Below, in pieces: positions 52,905-63,248 of a DNA stretch of 64,000 nucleotides. Location of the stretch: positions 1 to 64,000 of the forward strand of contig CAMAWT010000007.1 in assembly GCA_945862065.1 (NCBI GenBank). The letters run 5' to 3'. How positions within the stretch are numbered: the first letter of the stretch is position 1; every line of letters begins with the position of its first letter. A program made the translations under genes and the position numbers. Source of the stretch: Flavobacterium psychrophilum. Lineage in GTDB: Bacteria > Bacteroidota > Bacteroidia > Flavobacteriales > Flavobacteriaceae. The notes below the pieces were generated by a model. It did not search any database. It saw only the letters and a list, made by a program, of their open reading frames with translations, and was not told the DNA's origin.

Positions 52905-52938
52905 TTTTTGGCTTATTTTATTCGGCTACAGCCAAAAA
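52905..52938. terminator. Hairpin between sodA and the addA-like gene
   Basis: TTTTTGGCT and AGCCAAAAA form a 9-bp stem. It lies between divergent genes, so termination is not obviously needed; it could act in the leader of the downstream gene. Confidence 0.45.
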
Positions 52939-52983
52939 AAGAAAAGGAATTCGTTTCAATTGCAAACAATGATTTAGAAATTT

Positions 52984-55900
52984 ATGATACAACAACCCGC
53001 CTTTTCTATTTATGATGCTTCTGCCGGATCTGGAAAAACCTATACGTTGGTTAAAGAATACCTTAAAATTATTCTAACTGCCAACAAAAATGATGCGTAT
53101 AGAAATATTCTAGCCATTACATTTACCAACAAAGCGGTGCATGAAATGAAAAGTCGAGTTGTTGATAGTTTGTCGGAGTTTTCAAAAGACAATCCTTCAG
53201 AAAAAGCGCAACAATTGATGCAAGATATTTCTCAAGACACGGCATTGAGCTTGATTGCAATAAAAGAAAAATCGCAAAACATCATCAAAAACCTGATTCA
53301 TAATTATGCCGCTTTTGATATTTCTACCATTGATAAATTTACACATAAAGTAATTCGGGCTTTTGCGCACGATTTGGGTTTGCCAATTACTTTTGAGGTT
53401 TCGACCGATACAGAAAATCTTTTGACAGAAGCCATCGATGCTTTGATAGCACAAGCGGGCGAAGATGAAATTTTAACCAAACTGTTGGTTGATTTTACAA
53501 TGGAAAAAACCGACGATGATAAAAGTTGGGATGTTTCTAGAGAAATTATGGATACAGGCCGATTATTATTAAATGAAAATAATAGAGAAGAAGTAACGCA
53601 TTTTCATGATAAATCAATTCCGGAATTTTCAGAAATAAAGCAAAAATTACTTGGTATTTGTGAAAATCTTGAATTGGAAGCGGTTGAAATAGCATCAAAA
53701 ACGCTAGAACTTATTGATGAAAAGGGTATTGATGTCAAATCTTTTTCTGCAGGGCATTTTCCCAATCATATCAAAAGTATTGTTGAAAAAAGATACAACC
53801 CTGCAAACAAAAGATACCACGAATTTGACGATATAAAAATCAATAAAACCGCAAAAGACCGAGTTATAATTGAGCAAATAATCCCAACTTTGTTAGACAA
53901 TTTAGCTCAAGTTTATGCCCATTATCAAAAAATAGATTATTATTTGGCCTTTTGTAAAAACATCACGCCGCTTTCATTGCTAAATACCGTAAGTAATGAA
54001 TTGGCAAAAATTCAGAAAGATCAAAATGTTTTGTCTATTGCCGAATTTAATAAATTAATTTTTGAACAAATACAAAATCAGCCTGCGCCTTTTATTTACG
54101 AACGATTGGGTGAAAAATACAGGCACTTTTTTATAGATGAATTTCAAGATACATCCGAAATGCAATGGCTCAATTTGATTCCGTTGATTGACAATGCTAC
54201 ATCGAGCGAAGATTTGGATGGAAAAAAAGGCAGTTTACTCATTGTGGGCGATCCAAAACAATCTATTTATAGATGGCGAGGCGGAAAAGCAGAGCAATTT
54301 ATAGCTTTAAGCAAAGATCAAAATCCGTTTAACAATCCGGAGAAAAAAACCGTTTCATTAGATACTAATTATAGGAGTTATTCGGAAGTAATTGATTTTA
54401 ACAATACTTTTTTTAAATTAATGTCTGATGAATTTTCGAATGAAGATTACAAAGATTTGTATAAAAATCATAGTTTTCAGAAAAATAATTCCAAAAAAGG
54501 AGGACACGTATCCATTTCGTTTATTCCAGATGAAGAGGAAGATTTGACCACTGACGATTTGTTTTTATTGGCAACTTTACAAAAAATAGAATCTTTAAAA
54601 ACGTTAGAATTTAAAAATAATGACATTGTAATTTTAACAAGAAAAAAATCCCAAGGTACTTTAATAGCCAATTTTTTGAATGAAAAAGGCATTCCGGTTT
54701 TATCTTCAGAAAGTTTGTTGTTGGCCTCTTCATCAGAAGTGAAATGTATTGTTTATGTTCTAAAATATTTGAACAACAATGCTGACATTGATGCGAAAGT
54801 GAACTTTTTATATTACATAGCAAAGTTTCATCAAACCCAATTGCCTATTCATGATTTTATATTATTAGGTAAAGATTTTCATACAGAATTTGAGTTAGAA
54901 AATTGGCTTACTGAATATGGTATCGATTTTTCATTTCAGAATGTTAGAAAAAAATCATTGTATGAAGCCACAGAGCTAATCATTTCAAAAATAATTTTGA
55001 AAGAAAAACGCAGTGCATACACCCAGTTTTTTCTTGATGTAATTTTGGAACACGACATAAAAAAGCAAGCTAGCATTGCCGATTTTTTATATTATTGGAA
55101 CCAAAATGCCCAAAAATTAAGCATTCCATCTCCAGAAGGTATTGATGCTGTGCGAATTATGACCATTCATAAATCGAAAGGATTAGAATTTCCTGTCGTA
55201 ATTTTTCCATTTGCTGAAGAAGATTACAGCAAAGGACCCAAAGAAAAAATTTGGCTAAACGCCGATGAAGAAATAGTTGGTTTGCCCAAAGCTTTGGTTG
55301 ATAAAAGCAGTAAAATTGAAGGTTATGGCGAAGATGCAAAATCAATTTATACCCAAAAAAAGCAAGAAGATTTATTAGACGATGTAAATGTGCTTTATGT
55401 AGCATTGACTCGTGCCGAAGAACAATTGCACATCATTTCAAAAATGAATTTAACAAAAGATGATGCTTTGCCCAATAATATGTCTTCTTTCTTTATCAAA
55501 TATCTTGAAATTCAAGGATTTGATAAAGATAAAAGAGAATACCCATTTGGATCTCCAAAACGAATTTCAGAAATAAAGAAACAAGAAGAAAACACAAATA
55601 AAATTCCTGCATTGGAAAGCGTTTTGGATTTTAAAAACATAAAAATTGCACAGCGCGAAAGTGTTATGTGGAATACAAAACAACAAGCCGCTATTGAATA
55701 TGGAAATACCGTTCACGAAATTTTATCTTACGTTACAACTTCGTCAGATATTGAAATTGCACTGACTAAAGCACTTGAAAACGGATTGATTATTCCGTCA
55801 CAAAAAGATGAAATTCAACAAGTTATTTCAGAAATAGTGTGTCACGAAGATCTTAAAGATTTTTTTAATGATCAACATAAAGTGGTAAACGAACAAACAA

Positions 55901-56115
55901 TCATTCAAAAAAATACAGGTGTATTAAAACCAGATAGAATGGTCATCTCGTCGTCTAATGATGTCTTTTTATTGGATTATAAAACGGGTGCTTATAATGC
56001 AAAGCATCAAACACAACTAGAAAATTATCAAACAGCTATTGAAAGTATGGGTTATAGAGTTTCAAAAAAAGCGCTCATTTATATTGGAGAAACCATTGAA
56101 ATTGTAAATTTGTAA
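52984..56115 (+). CDS. UvrD/Rep-family helicase-nuclease (AddA/RecB-like)
   Basis: A 1043-residue protein acting in double-strand break repair. Walker A is YDASAGSGKTYTL (9-21). Further superfamily 1 motifs are AITFTNKAVHEMK, the DEFQDTSEMQW Walker B region, GDPKQSIYRWRGG, TNYRS, TIHKSKGLEFPVVI and YVALTRAEEQLHI. A C-terminal PD-(D/E)XK nuclease follows (VFLLDYKTG, around residue 995). Its likely partner is the AddB-like gene at 58885, two genes away. Confidence 0.92.
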   Translation: MIQQPAFSIYDASAGSGKTYTLVKEYLKIILTANKNDAYRNILAITFTNKAVHEMKSRVVDSLSEFSKDNPSEKAQQLMQDISQDTALSLIAIKEKSQNIIKNLIHNYAAFDISTIDKFTHKVIRAFAHDLGLPITFEVSTDTENLLTEAIDALIAQAGEDEILTKLLVDFTMEKTDDDKSWDVSREIMDTGRLLLNENNREEVTHFHDKSIPEFSEIKQKLLGICENLELEAVEIASKTLELIDEKGIDVKSFSAGHFPNHIKSIVEKRYNPANKRYHEFDDIKINKTAKDRVIIEQIIPTLLDNLAQVYAHYQKIDYYLAFCKNITPLSLLNTVSNELAKIQKDQNVLSIAEFNKLIFEQIQNQPAPFIYERLGEKYRHFFIDEFQDTSEMQWLNLIPLIDNATSSEDLDGKKGSLLIVGDPKQSIYRWRGGKAEQFIALSKDQNPFNNPEKKTVSLDTNYRSYSEVIDFNNTFFKLMSDEFSNEDYKDLYKNHSFQKNNSKKGGHVSISFIPDEEEDLTTDDLFLLATLQKIESLKTLEFKNNDIVILTRKKSQGTLIANFLNEKGIPVLSSESLLLASSSEVKCIVYVLKYLNNNADIDAKVNFLYYIAKFHQTQLPIHDFILLGKDFHTEFELENWLTEYGIDFSFQNVRKKSLYEATELIISKIILKEKRSAYTQFFLDVILEHDIKKQASIADFLYYWNQNAQKLSIPSPEGIDAVRIMTIHKSKGLEFPVVIFPFAEEDYSKGPKEKIWLNADEEIVGLPKALVDKSSKIEGYGEDAKSIYTQKKQEDLLDDVNVLYVALTRAEEQLHIISKMNLTKDDALPNNMSSFFIKYLEIQGFDKDKREYPFGSPKRISEIKKQEENTNKIPALESVLDFKNIKIAQRESVMWNTKQQAAIEYGNTVHEILSYVTTSSDIEIALTKALENGLIIPSQKDEIQQVISEIVCHEDLKDFFNDQHKVVNEQTIIQKNTGVLKPDRMVISSSNDVFLLDYKTGAYNAKHQTQLENYQTAIESMGYRVSKKALIYIGETIEIVNL

Positions 56116-56134
56116 AAAAATTAAATAAAAATAT

Positions 56135-57325
56135 ATGTACGGTAAAATCAAAGAATTTTTGCAAGACGAATTAAATACGATTGAGCAAAACGGTATTTTT
56201 AAAAAAGAACGCATTATCACGTCTGCTCAAGGGGCTGAAATTACAGTAAACGGAGAATCGGTTCTTAACTTTTGTTCTAATAATTATTTAGGATTATCAT
56301 CGCATCCAGAAGTTGTCCAAGCGGCAAAAGATGCTTTAGATTCTCATGGATTTGGAATGTCATCAGTTCGATTCATTTGCGGCACACAAGACATCCACAA
56401 AACATTAGAACAAAAAATAGCTTCATTTTATGGAACAGAAGACACTATTTTATATGCTGCAGCTTTTGATGCAAATGGTGGTGTTTTTGAACCCTTATTA
56501 GGAGAGCAAGATTGTATAATTTCAGATAGTTTAAATCACGCTTCTATTATAGACGGCGTTCGATTATGTAAGGCAGCCAGATATCGATATGAAAATTCCA
56601 ACATGGTTGATTTGGAACAACAATTAATAAAAGCAACAGAAGCTGGACATCGATTTAAATTAATTGTTACAGACGGTGTGTTTTCTATGGACGGACTCGT
56701 TGCTCCGTTGGATAAAATATGTGATTTGGCCGATAAATATGATGCGTTGGTTATGGTTGACGAATGTCATGCCGCCGGATTTATTGGGGCAACCGGAAAA
56801 GGAACTCCTGAAGCAAAAGGAGTGATGGGTCGCGTTGATATTATAACTGGTACCTTAGGAAAAGCCCTAGGAGGTGCCATGGGTGGTTATACAACTGCAA
56901 AAAAAGAGATTATCGAAATTTTGCGTCAACGATCTAGACCTTATCTGTTTTCAAACTCGTTGGCGCCAGCCATTGTTGGTGCATCTATAAAAGTTTTTGA
57001 AATTCTTGAAAAAGATACAATCTTAAGAGATCAACTTGAATGGAATACAAATTATTTTAAAGAAGGCATGAAAAAAGCAGGTTTTGATATAATTGATGGA
57101 GATTCTGCTATTGTTCCTGTAATGTTGTATGATGCAAAATTATCACAAATAATGGCTGATGAATTATTGAAAAAAGGAATTTATGTTATTGGTTTCTTCT
57201 TTCCGGTTGTGCCAAAAGATAAAGCCCGTATTAGGGTTCAGCTTTCTGCAGCCCACACAAAAGACCATTTAGACAGTGCCATAAAATCATTTACAGAAGT
57301 GGGCAAAATGTTAAAAGTAATATAA
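56135..57325 (+). CDS. kbl: Glycine C-acetyltransferase (2-amino-3-ketobutyrate CoA ligase)
   Basis: PLP enzyme of threonine degradation, converting 2-amino-3-ketobutyrate and CoA to glycine and acetyl-CoA. It has 396 residues. The PLP lysine is K243 in [27 protein letters not shown] (around 209-221) binds the cofactor, and [11 protein letters not shown] is near the N-terminus. It belongs to the alpha-oxoamine synthase family, so BioF-like or SPT-like functions are alternatives, but similarity to Kbl is strong. No threonine dehydrogenase is adjacent. Confidence 0.92.
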   Translation: MYGKIKEFLQDELNTIEQNGIFKKERIITSAQGAEITVNGESVLNFCSNNYLGLSSHPEVVQAAKDALDSHGFGMSSVRFICGTQDIHKTLEQKIASFYGTEDTILYAAAFDANGGVFEPLLGEQDCIISDSLNHASIIDGVRLCKAARYRYENSNMVDLEQQLIKATEAGHRFKLIVTDGVFSMDGLVAPLDKICDLADKYDALVMVDECHAAGFIGATGKGTPEAKGVMGRVDIITGTLGKALGGAMGGYTTAKKEIIEILRQRSRPYLFSNSLAPAIVGASIKVFEILEKDTILRDQLEWNTNYFKEGMKKAGFDIIDGDSAIVPVMLYDAKLSQIMADELLKKGIYVIGFFFPVVPKDKARIRVQLSAAHTKDHLDSAIKSFTEVGKMLKVI

Positions 57326-57348
57326 AATTCAATTTTACGGTCTTTATT

Positions 57349-57378
57349 TTGTTAATTCAAAAATTGGCATTACTTTTG
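57349..57378 (+). promoter_or_regulatory. Promoter of the OmpA-family gene
   Basis: TTG (57349-57351), a 19-base spacer, TACTTTTG (57371-57378); ATG at 57418. An ideal match, as expected for a highly expressed protein. Confidence 0.75.
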
Positions 57379-57417
57379 CTTAGTTATTTTTTTATAATTT
57401 AAAAACAAAAATTTAGT

Positions 57418-58818
57418 ATGAAACATCTTAACAAATTATTTGCTTTATTGATGCTAGTTAGTTTAACTACTCAAGCACAGGACAGCAACAACAAATGGGC
57501 TATTTCGTTTGGAGCAAACGCAGTAGATGGAGCTAGAGTTAGTGCAGCTTCAAACTTAGAAGATCAATTTTCTCAATATTTTAATGCAAAAGAATATTGG
57601 AATATTATACCTTCTGTATCGTATTTAAACGTATCAAGATACGTTGGAGACAACTTCTCTGTTGGATTAACAGGTTCTGTTAACAAAATCAACCGTTTTG
57701 TAAACACAAGAGTAGGAAATGCTGATTATTTAGTAACTAATCCTGGTGATTTAAGTTATTTTGGAATTGATGGAGTTGTAAAATACAGCTTTCAAGATTT
57801 AGTTAAATCAAAAGTATTTGATCCAAATGTACACGTTGGTGGAGGTTATACATTCTTAGGTAAAGCATCTGCTGGAACAGTAAACGCTGGTTTAGGATTG
57901 ACAGTTTGGTTTACAGAAAACATTGGACTTACTTTCCAATCAACTTACAAATATTCGTTTGATAACACAAGAAATATGGCAATTGACGTGCCAACTCACA
58001 TGCAACACTTTGCTGGTTTAACATTTAAATTTGGTGCTACTGATAAAGATGGCGACGGAATTTATGACAATGATGATACTTGTCCAGAAGTTGCAGGTTT
58101 AAAAGAATTCAATGGTTGTCCAGATACAGATGCTGACGGTATAGAAGACAGCAAAGATTCTTGTCCACAAGAAGCTGGTTTAGTTGAATTTAATGGTTGT
58201 CCTGATACAGATAAAGACGGTATTGCTGATAAAGATGATGCTTGCGTTGATGTGTTTGGTTTAAAATCATTAAACGGATGTCCAGATGCTGATGGAGACG
58301 GAATCGCTGACAAAAATGATAAATGTCCTTCAGTTAAAGGACCTAAAGAAAATGCAGGTTGCCCATGGCCAGATACTGACGGTGACTCAGTTCTTGACAA
58401 AGATGACAAATGTCCAGATGTAAAAGGAACAGTTGCAAACAATGGTTGTCCAGAAGTTACTGAAGAGGCAATGAAAAAATTAAACGAATATGCTAAAACA
58501 ATTTTGTTTGATACTAATAAATCTTCTTTCCAAAAACAAACGTACCCAGTTTTAGAAGCAATTACTGCTATCTTAATAGAGTACCCAACTGCTAAATTCT
58601 CAATTGAAGGACACACAGATGGCGACGGAAAAGATGCTGCTAACCAAACTTTATCTGAAACTAGAGCTGCTGCGGTTAAAAACTACTTAGTAGAAAAAGG
58701 TGTTGATACATCTAGATTATCATCTGCAGGTTTTGGAGAATCTCAACCAATTGATTCTAACAAAACTAAAGCTGGTAAAGCTAATAACAGAAGAGTTGAA
58801 GTGAAATTAGTAAAATAA
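57418..58818 (+). CDS. OmpA-family outer-membrane protein with thrombospondin type 3 repeats
   Basis: A major envelope protein linking outer membrane and peptidoglycan. It has 466 residues: signal peptide (about 1-20, ending TTQAQ), beta-barrel (about 25-200), calcium-binding DxDxDG thrombospondin type 3 repeats (about 205-345), then an OmpA C-terminal peptidoglycan-binding domain. The repeats include [48 protein letters not shown] and [12 protein letters not shown]. The OmpA domain has [23 protein letters not shown] and NNRRVEVKL. It has a strong promoter and a strong terminator. Confidence 0.95.
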   Translation: MKHLNKLFALLMLVSLTTQAQDSNNKWAISFGANAVDGARVSAASNLEDQFSQYFNAKEYWNIIPSVSYLNVSRYVGDNFSVGLTGSVNKINRFVNTRVGNADYLVTNPGDLSYFGIDGVVKYSFQDLVKSKVFDPNVHVGGGYTFLGKASAGTVNAGLGLTVWFTENIGLTFQSTYKYSFDNTRNMAIDVPTHMQHFAGLTFKFGATDKDGDGIYDNDDTCPEVAGLKEFNGCPDTDADGIEDSKDSCPQEAGLVEFNGCPDTDKDGIADKDDACVDVFGLKSLNGCPDADGDGIADKNDKCPSVKGPKENAGCPWPDTDGDSVLDKDDKCPDVKGTVANNGCPEVTEEAMKKLNEYAKTILFDTNKSSFQKQTYPVLEAITAILIEYPTAKFSIEGHTDGDGKDAANQTLSETRAAAVKNYLVEKGVDTSRLSSAGFGESQPIDSNKTKAGKANNRRVEVKLVK

Positions 58819-58842
58819 TTTCTTACCAAAAATATTTTTCAG

Positions 58843-58874
58843 AAAACGCTCCGATTATCGGGGCGTTTTTTTTA
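58843..58874 (+). terminator. Terminator of the OmpA-family gene
   Basis: AAAACGCTCCGA/TCGGGGCGTTTT stem (one G-T) with loop TTA, followed by T8. Confidence 0.9.
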
Positions 58875-58884
58875 TTTTTATAAA

Positions 58885-61650
58885 ATGATAAACACTTCAT
58901 TTTTAAACAAACTTGCGCAAACAATAATAAATGATTATGCCAATAAAATGGCAGATATTGTTATTGTATTGCCAAACAAAAGAGCTAAAATATTTTTGAT
59001 TGAAGAATTGAAAAAAGAAATTCAATCAACCATTTTTGCTCCAGAAATAATAAGTATTGAAGACTTTATTCAAACTATTTCCGAAATTAGATCCATTGAT
59101 TCAATTGAGTTGTTGTTTGATTTTTATACCGTATATCTATCAATAACCCTAAAGGAAAAGCAAGAACCCTTCGAAACATTTGCTAATTGGGCAAAAACTT
59201 TATTACAAGATTTTAATGAAATTGATCGTTATTTATTGGAGCCAGACAAGGTTTTGAAATATCTTGAAAACATCAAAGAAATTGAGCATTGGTCGGTTGA
59301 TATAGACAAAAGAACAAGTTTGATTGAAAATTATCTTGCTTTTTGGAAAACTTTACCTCTTTATTACCATTCTTTATACAATCATTTATTACAAAAAGGA
59401 GTTGGATATCAAGGACTCATTTATCGTGAAGCAGTTCAAAATCTTACTAATTTTTCAGATAAAACCAAAGATAAAATATATGTTTTTGGTGGGTTTAATG
59501 CGTTGAATCATGCAGAGGAAAAAATAGTACAACATTTATTGTCATCAAATCGTGCCAAAATGTATTGGGATATTGATGAAGTTTTTTTGAACGATCCGCA
59601 GCATGATGCCGGACTTTTTGTAAGACGTTTTAAAGCAACTTGGCCCTATTACAAAACAAATCCTTTTGAATGGATAGCAACCGATTTTTCCCAACAGAAA
59701 AACATTCAAGTTATTGGTACGTCTAAAAGCATTGGTCAAGCCAAGATAATTGGAGATTTGATTCAAAAACAAATTGAAAACAATAGCAAAGACAGTTTAA
59801 AAAATGTGGCTGTAGTTCTTGGTGACGAAAATTTATTGCTTCCGGTTTTATATTCTTTACCCCATTCGGTAGATGCGTTAAACATCACAATGGGATATTC
59901 CAGTAAGAATAATCCAGCTCAAATTCTAATTGCAAAATTATTTAAAACACACACCAATGCATTGAACAGAAATGCAAAAAACTATGTGTTTTATTACAAA
60001 GATGTTTTAGATATTTTGACGCATCCATTAATTGAACCTTATTCAGGTACTACAGAATTGGTTCAAACTATCAATAAAAATAATTTCACATTTATTACGC
60101 ACAAAAAACTATTTGAATTACACACCCATTCAAATGCTTTGTTTGATTTATTATTTCAGAAATGGGATAGTAATGTGTTGGAAATTTTGACAATGATATC
60201 CGAATTGTTATTACAAATTAAATTCAATTTAGACAGTAAAAATGAAGATGAGAAAGTAGCCAATGCTTTTGTTTATTCTATTTATAAAGTGATCAATAAA
60301 TTGATTTCATATTATTCGAACAATTTAGAAATACAATCTATTGATACTTTGTATGCCATTTATAAACAAATTATTGATGTTGCTGAAGTCTCGTTTGAAG
60401 GAGAACCTTTGAATGGTTTGCAAATTATGGGCGTTCTTGAAAGTCGGGTTTTAGATTTTGAAACGGTCATTATTTCCTCTGTAAATGAAGGTAAATTTCC
60501 TGCGGGTAAATCGTCAAATTCATTTATTCCTTATGATGTAAAACGCGAATTGAGATTGCCAACTTTCAAAGAGAAAGATGCGATTTATACCTACCATTTT
60601 TATCATTTATTGCAAAGGGCGAAAAACGTTTTTCTCATTTATAACACGCAAAGTGATAGTTTTGATGCTGGCGAAAAAAGCCGTTTTATAACCCAGTTGG
60701 AGGTAGAAAAACAACCAAATCACAACCTTACTTTCACACATTATAATCCATCCATTCCGAAAATAGCTTATGAAAATATGGCTGTAGCCAAATCAGAGCA
60801 GGTAATGAATCGATTAAAAGAAATAGCCACCTCAAGTTTCTCTCCGTCTTCATTGACAGCTTATATTAGAAATCCAATGCAGTTTTATTTTCAGCGTGTT
60901 TTAAAAGTACAAGAAACTGATGAAGTTGAAGAAGACATTGCTGCCAATACTTTAGGAACCATTATCCACGCAACGTTAGAAGAATTGTATAAACCGTTTT
61001 TGAATAAATTTCTAACCGTTGAAGACATCAATGGCTGTTTTTCAAAAATAGATTCGGAAGTTACCAATCAATTTAAGGCGGTTTATAAAGAAGGTGAAAT
61101 CAAAAAAGGTCGAAATTTATTGGCTTTTGAAGTTGCAAAACGCAATGTGCACAATTTCCTTAAAATAGAATTAACGGCGGTACAAAACAATGAATCGATA
61201 CAAATTATTGCCTTAGAAAAAAACTTTAAAAGACTTTTGGAACACCCAAATTTGCCCTTTCCAGTTTTGATAAAAGGAAATGTAGATCGCATCGAAATTA
61301 GAAATGGAAAAATCAGAATTATCGATTATAAAACCGGTAAAGTCGAAAAGAAAAGCATGGTATTAAGCACTTGGGAAGGATTAACAGAAGAAATAAAAAA
61401 TGATAAAATCATTCAGGTTTTGGCTTACGCTTTTATGTTTGAAGAACAATCAAAAGGAATGCCAATTGAAGCCGGAATTATTTCGTTTAAGAACCTAAAA
61501 GAAGGATTTTTACCGTTCAGTTTTAAATCAGGTAAAGAAGTAAATGAAATTATTGATCAAAATACCTTACATGATTATTCGGAACAAATTGTTTTACTTT
61601 TGACTGAAATATTTGATGACAAAATGCCATTTGAAGAGAAAATAAATTAA
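58885..61650 (+). CDS. PD-(D/E)XK nuclease family protein (AddB-like)
   Basis: A 921-residue protein with the layout of AddB. The N-terminal helicase-like half lacks a good Walker A (IVLPNKRAKIFLIEEL), the middle has a UvrD-C-like MGVLESRVLDFETVIISSVNEGKFP, and the C-terminal nuclease has SFSPSSLTAYIRNPMQFYF, the GTIIHATLEELY helix and the catalytic IIDYKTG (about 810-816). It probably forms the AddAB-type break-processing complex with the helicase at 52984. The four-cysteine iron-sulfur cluster of AddB is not visible; only scattered Cys are present. Confidence 0.88.
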   Translation: MINTSFLNKLAQTIINDYANKMADIVIVLPNKRAKIFLIEELKKEIQSTIFAPEIISIEDFIQTISEIRSIDSIELLFDFYTVYLSITLKEKQEPFETFANWAKTLLQDFNEIDRYLLEPDKVLKYLENIKEIEHWSVDIDKRTSLIENYLAFWKTLPLYYHSLYNHLLQKGVGYQGLIYREAVQNLTNFSDKTKDKIYVFGGFNALNHAEEKIVQHLLSSNRAKMYWDIDEVFLNDPQHDAGLFVRRFKATWPYYKTNPFEWIATDFSQQKNIQVIGTSKSIGQAKIIGDLIQKQIENNSKDSLKNVAVVLGDENLLLPVLYSLPHSVDALNITMGYSSKNNPAQILIAKLFKTHTNALNRNAKNYVFYYKDVLDILTHPLIEPYSGTTELVQTINKNNFTFITHKKLFELHTHSNALFDLLFQKWDSNVLEILTMISELLLQIKFNLDSKNEDEKVANAFVYSIYKVINKLISYYSNNLEIQSIDTLYAIYKQIIDVAEVSFEGEPLNGLQIMGVLESRVLDFETVIISSVNEGKFPAGKSSNSFIPYDVKRELRLPTFKEKDAIYTYHFYHLLQRAKNVFLIYNTQSDSFDAGEKSRFITQLEVEKQPNHNLTFTHYNPSIPKIAYENMAVAKSEQVMNRLKEIATSSFSPSSLTAYIRNPMQFYFQRVLKVQETDEVEEDIAANTLGTIIHATLEELYKPFLNKFLTVEDINGCFSKIDSEVTNQFKAVYKEGEIKKGRNLLAFEVAKRNVHNFLKIELTAVQNNESIQIIALEKNFKRLLEHPNLPFPVLIKGNVDRIEIRNGKIRIIDYKTGKVEKKSMVLSTWEGLTEEIKNDKIIQVLAYAFMFEEQSKGMPIEAGIISFKNLKEGFLPFSFKSGKEVNEIIDQNTLHDYSEQIVLLLTEIFDDKMPFEEKIN

Positions 61651-62432
61651 ATAGATTTAAAAAAAAGCAATAACTTTACCTCTACATCAACTTTATTTTC
61701 AATATGCGACATATGCCCATCTAGAAAATTGAGTAACTGAACTTGGGTGCCTTCAATTTGTTCTTTGGTTTCTTCAAAATTCAAAACTGGGTCCTTCTCC
61801 CCCAATACCAAAAGTTTTGGAAAAGAGGTAATATGCAACAAACCCTCGCGATCATTCCGGATTTTCATGCCTTCCAAAGACGCAACAATACCTTGTAAGG
61901 GGGTTTTGAGCGCTTCCCTTTTTACATTATCAATCGTTTCTTTCAACCGCTCCCTGTTTTCCTCGCTAAATAAATTCGAAATAGATAATGAAATAAAATT
62001 CTGAAAAGATTGCTTCACTGCCTTTATTGCTCTATCTCTATTTAGCTTGCGCTCTTCGCTATCAGCTCTGGAAGTCGAATTCAACAATACCAAACCTTTT
62101 ACCATATTTGGATATAATTCGGCGAAAGCCAAAGCGACATATCCGCCCATTGAATGTCCTACAAGAATTGCTTTTCGAAGGCGTAATTCTAACAAAACTT
62201 CATGTACCACATCGGCATTATTTTCCATCGTATGCACATATCCCATACATTCCGTTTCGCCATGACCCAATAAATCGATGGTGATAATTCTGAATTTTTT
62301 ACTCCATTCCGGTAAAAACCCATCCCACATTTTCTGATTTTCTAAAAAACCATGCAACAACACAATTGCCGTTCCTTTGCCTTGATCGGTAAAAGAAATT
62401 TGAGTGTTTTTGAAATGAATAATGCTCCTCAT
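61647..62432 (-). CDS. Alpha/beta hydrolase
   Basis: A 261-residue alpha/beta-hydrolase fold enzyme. The oxyanion-side motif LLHGFLENQKMWDGF is at 25-39, the nucleophile Ser94 in VGHSMGGYVA, the acid Asp in VLGEKDPVLNFEE and the terminal His in DGHMSHIEN. It resembles the pimeloyl-ACP esterase/MhpC-like group. The substrate is unknown. It overlaps the 3' end of the AddB-like gene by four bases in a convergent arrangement. Confidence 0.88.
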   Translation of the reverse strand: MRSIIHFKNTQISFTDQGKGTAIVLLHGFLENQKMWDGFLPEWSKKFRIITIDLLGHGETECMGYVHTMENNADVVHEVLLELRLRKAILVGHSMGGYVALAFAELYPNMVKGLVLLNSTSRADSEERKLNRDRAIKAVKQSFQNFISLSISNLFSEENRERLKETIDNVKREALKTPLQGIVASLEGMKIRNDREGLLHITSFPKLLVLGEKDPVLNFEETKEQIEGTQVQLLNFLDGHMSHIENKVDVEVKLLLFFKSI

Positions 62433-62652
62433 AGTAGAATTAAAGGCATAAAATTACTAATTAACATCTGATAATTGTTCACAAAAAATTAATTTATTGA
62501 ATAAATATGCAAGACGCATTCCTTTTTCAAAAGTCGTTTCTACCAGTTCTATTGATTATTTTAATTTCTTGAAAATAAAAAACAGATTTTCTAACATATA
62601 TAATTTCATTTCAATTAAGTGGCTTCAAAAGTAAAGCATGAAATATATTTAT

Positions 62653-62660
62653 TAAATTTG
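62653..62660 (+). promoter_or_regulatory. Promoter -7 box of the second toxin-antitoxin locus
   Basis: TAAATTTG 19 bases before the ATG at 62680. Confidence 0.5.
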
Positions 62661-62679
62661 TAAAAAATAATGAACCTTT

Positions 62680-62877
62680 ATGAATATAGCAACCCAAAAA
62701 TCAGAATTAATTAATTGGATAAATTCTATTGAAGATGTTACAATTCTAAATAAAATAGCTACAATAAAAACGGAAGAAACCTTTGATTTTGAAAAAGAAG
62801 GGCAAAGAAGCATTTCTATTGATGAAGCAAGAAAAAAGTCTAAAGAATTTATCAAATCATTAGCTTGGAAAAAGTAA
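62680..62877 (+). CDS. Antitoxin-like small protein
   Basis: A 65-residue protein that fits an antitoxin: short, charged, with an N-terminal helical part (KSELINWINSIEDVTILNKIATIK) and a C-terminal helix (SIDEARKKSKEFIKSLAWKK). The call rests mainly on its 13-base overlap with a RelE/ParE-type toxin remnant. The frame is open, so it may still be made although the toxin is broken. Confidence 0.7.
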   Translation: MNIATQKSELINWINSIEDVTILNKIATIKTEETFDFEKEGQRSISIDEARKKSKEFIKSLAWKK

Positions 62878-63189
62878 AAATTGAAATCTTAACTGAAGTT
62901 GTTGACTTCTTAAATGAATTGATAGAAATGCTTTTCCACAAGGAATACTTTGGTTTTGAAGATGCTGCTCAATTTTATGTCCAACAAATTTATGATTTCA
63001 TTGAAACCGATTTAATAAATTTTCCTAATAAATCGACTCCTAAAAGTTTAAGAAAATGGGGTTCAAATTATGTATTTTATAGACCCAATCAAAGAACTAC
63101 TTGATACATTTTTATTCGAAAAAAGTAACAATCGTTATATAATTACCCATATAACAAATAACCACATAAACGAATTAAATGATTCATAA
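62865..63189 (+). pseudogene. RelE/ParE-family toxin, broken by a nonsense codon and a frameshift
   Basis: It begins at a TTG inside the antitoxin gene (MEKVKIEILTEVVDFL) and runs through PKSLRKWGSNYVFYRPNQRTT to a TGA at 63102-63104. Beyond it, YIF is followed in the +1 frame by FEKSNNRYIITHITNNH, then INEL and a stop at 63187-63189. Relatives of this family end in a TTWYIFFEK..-like segment and a terminal NNH helix, so the TGA appears to replace a Trp codon and one extra base follows. The loss removes the C-terminal strands with the usual active-site residues. Confidence 0.78.
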
Positions 63190-63217
63190 AAAAACGGTTC
63201 AAATTTCTTTAAACCGT
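63186..63217 (-). terminator. Terminator of the aminopeptidase P gene
   Basis: ACGGTT and AACCGT pair. On the minus strand T8 follows (complement of 63188-63193 and the bases before). Confidence 0.7.
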
Positions 63218-63248
63218 CATTCCTATTTCTTTATTACTCTTTCGCTCA

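Noticed and set aside
58062..58616. 184-codon antisense frame over the OmpA-family gene
   Set aside because: It mirrors the DxDxDG thrombospondin repeats (reads as SxSxSG), a composition shadow of the real gene on the other strand.
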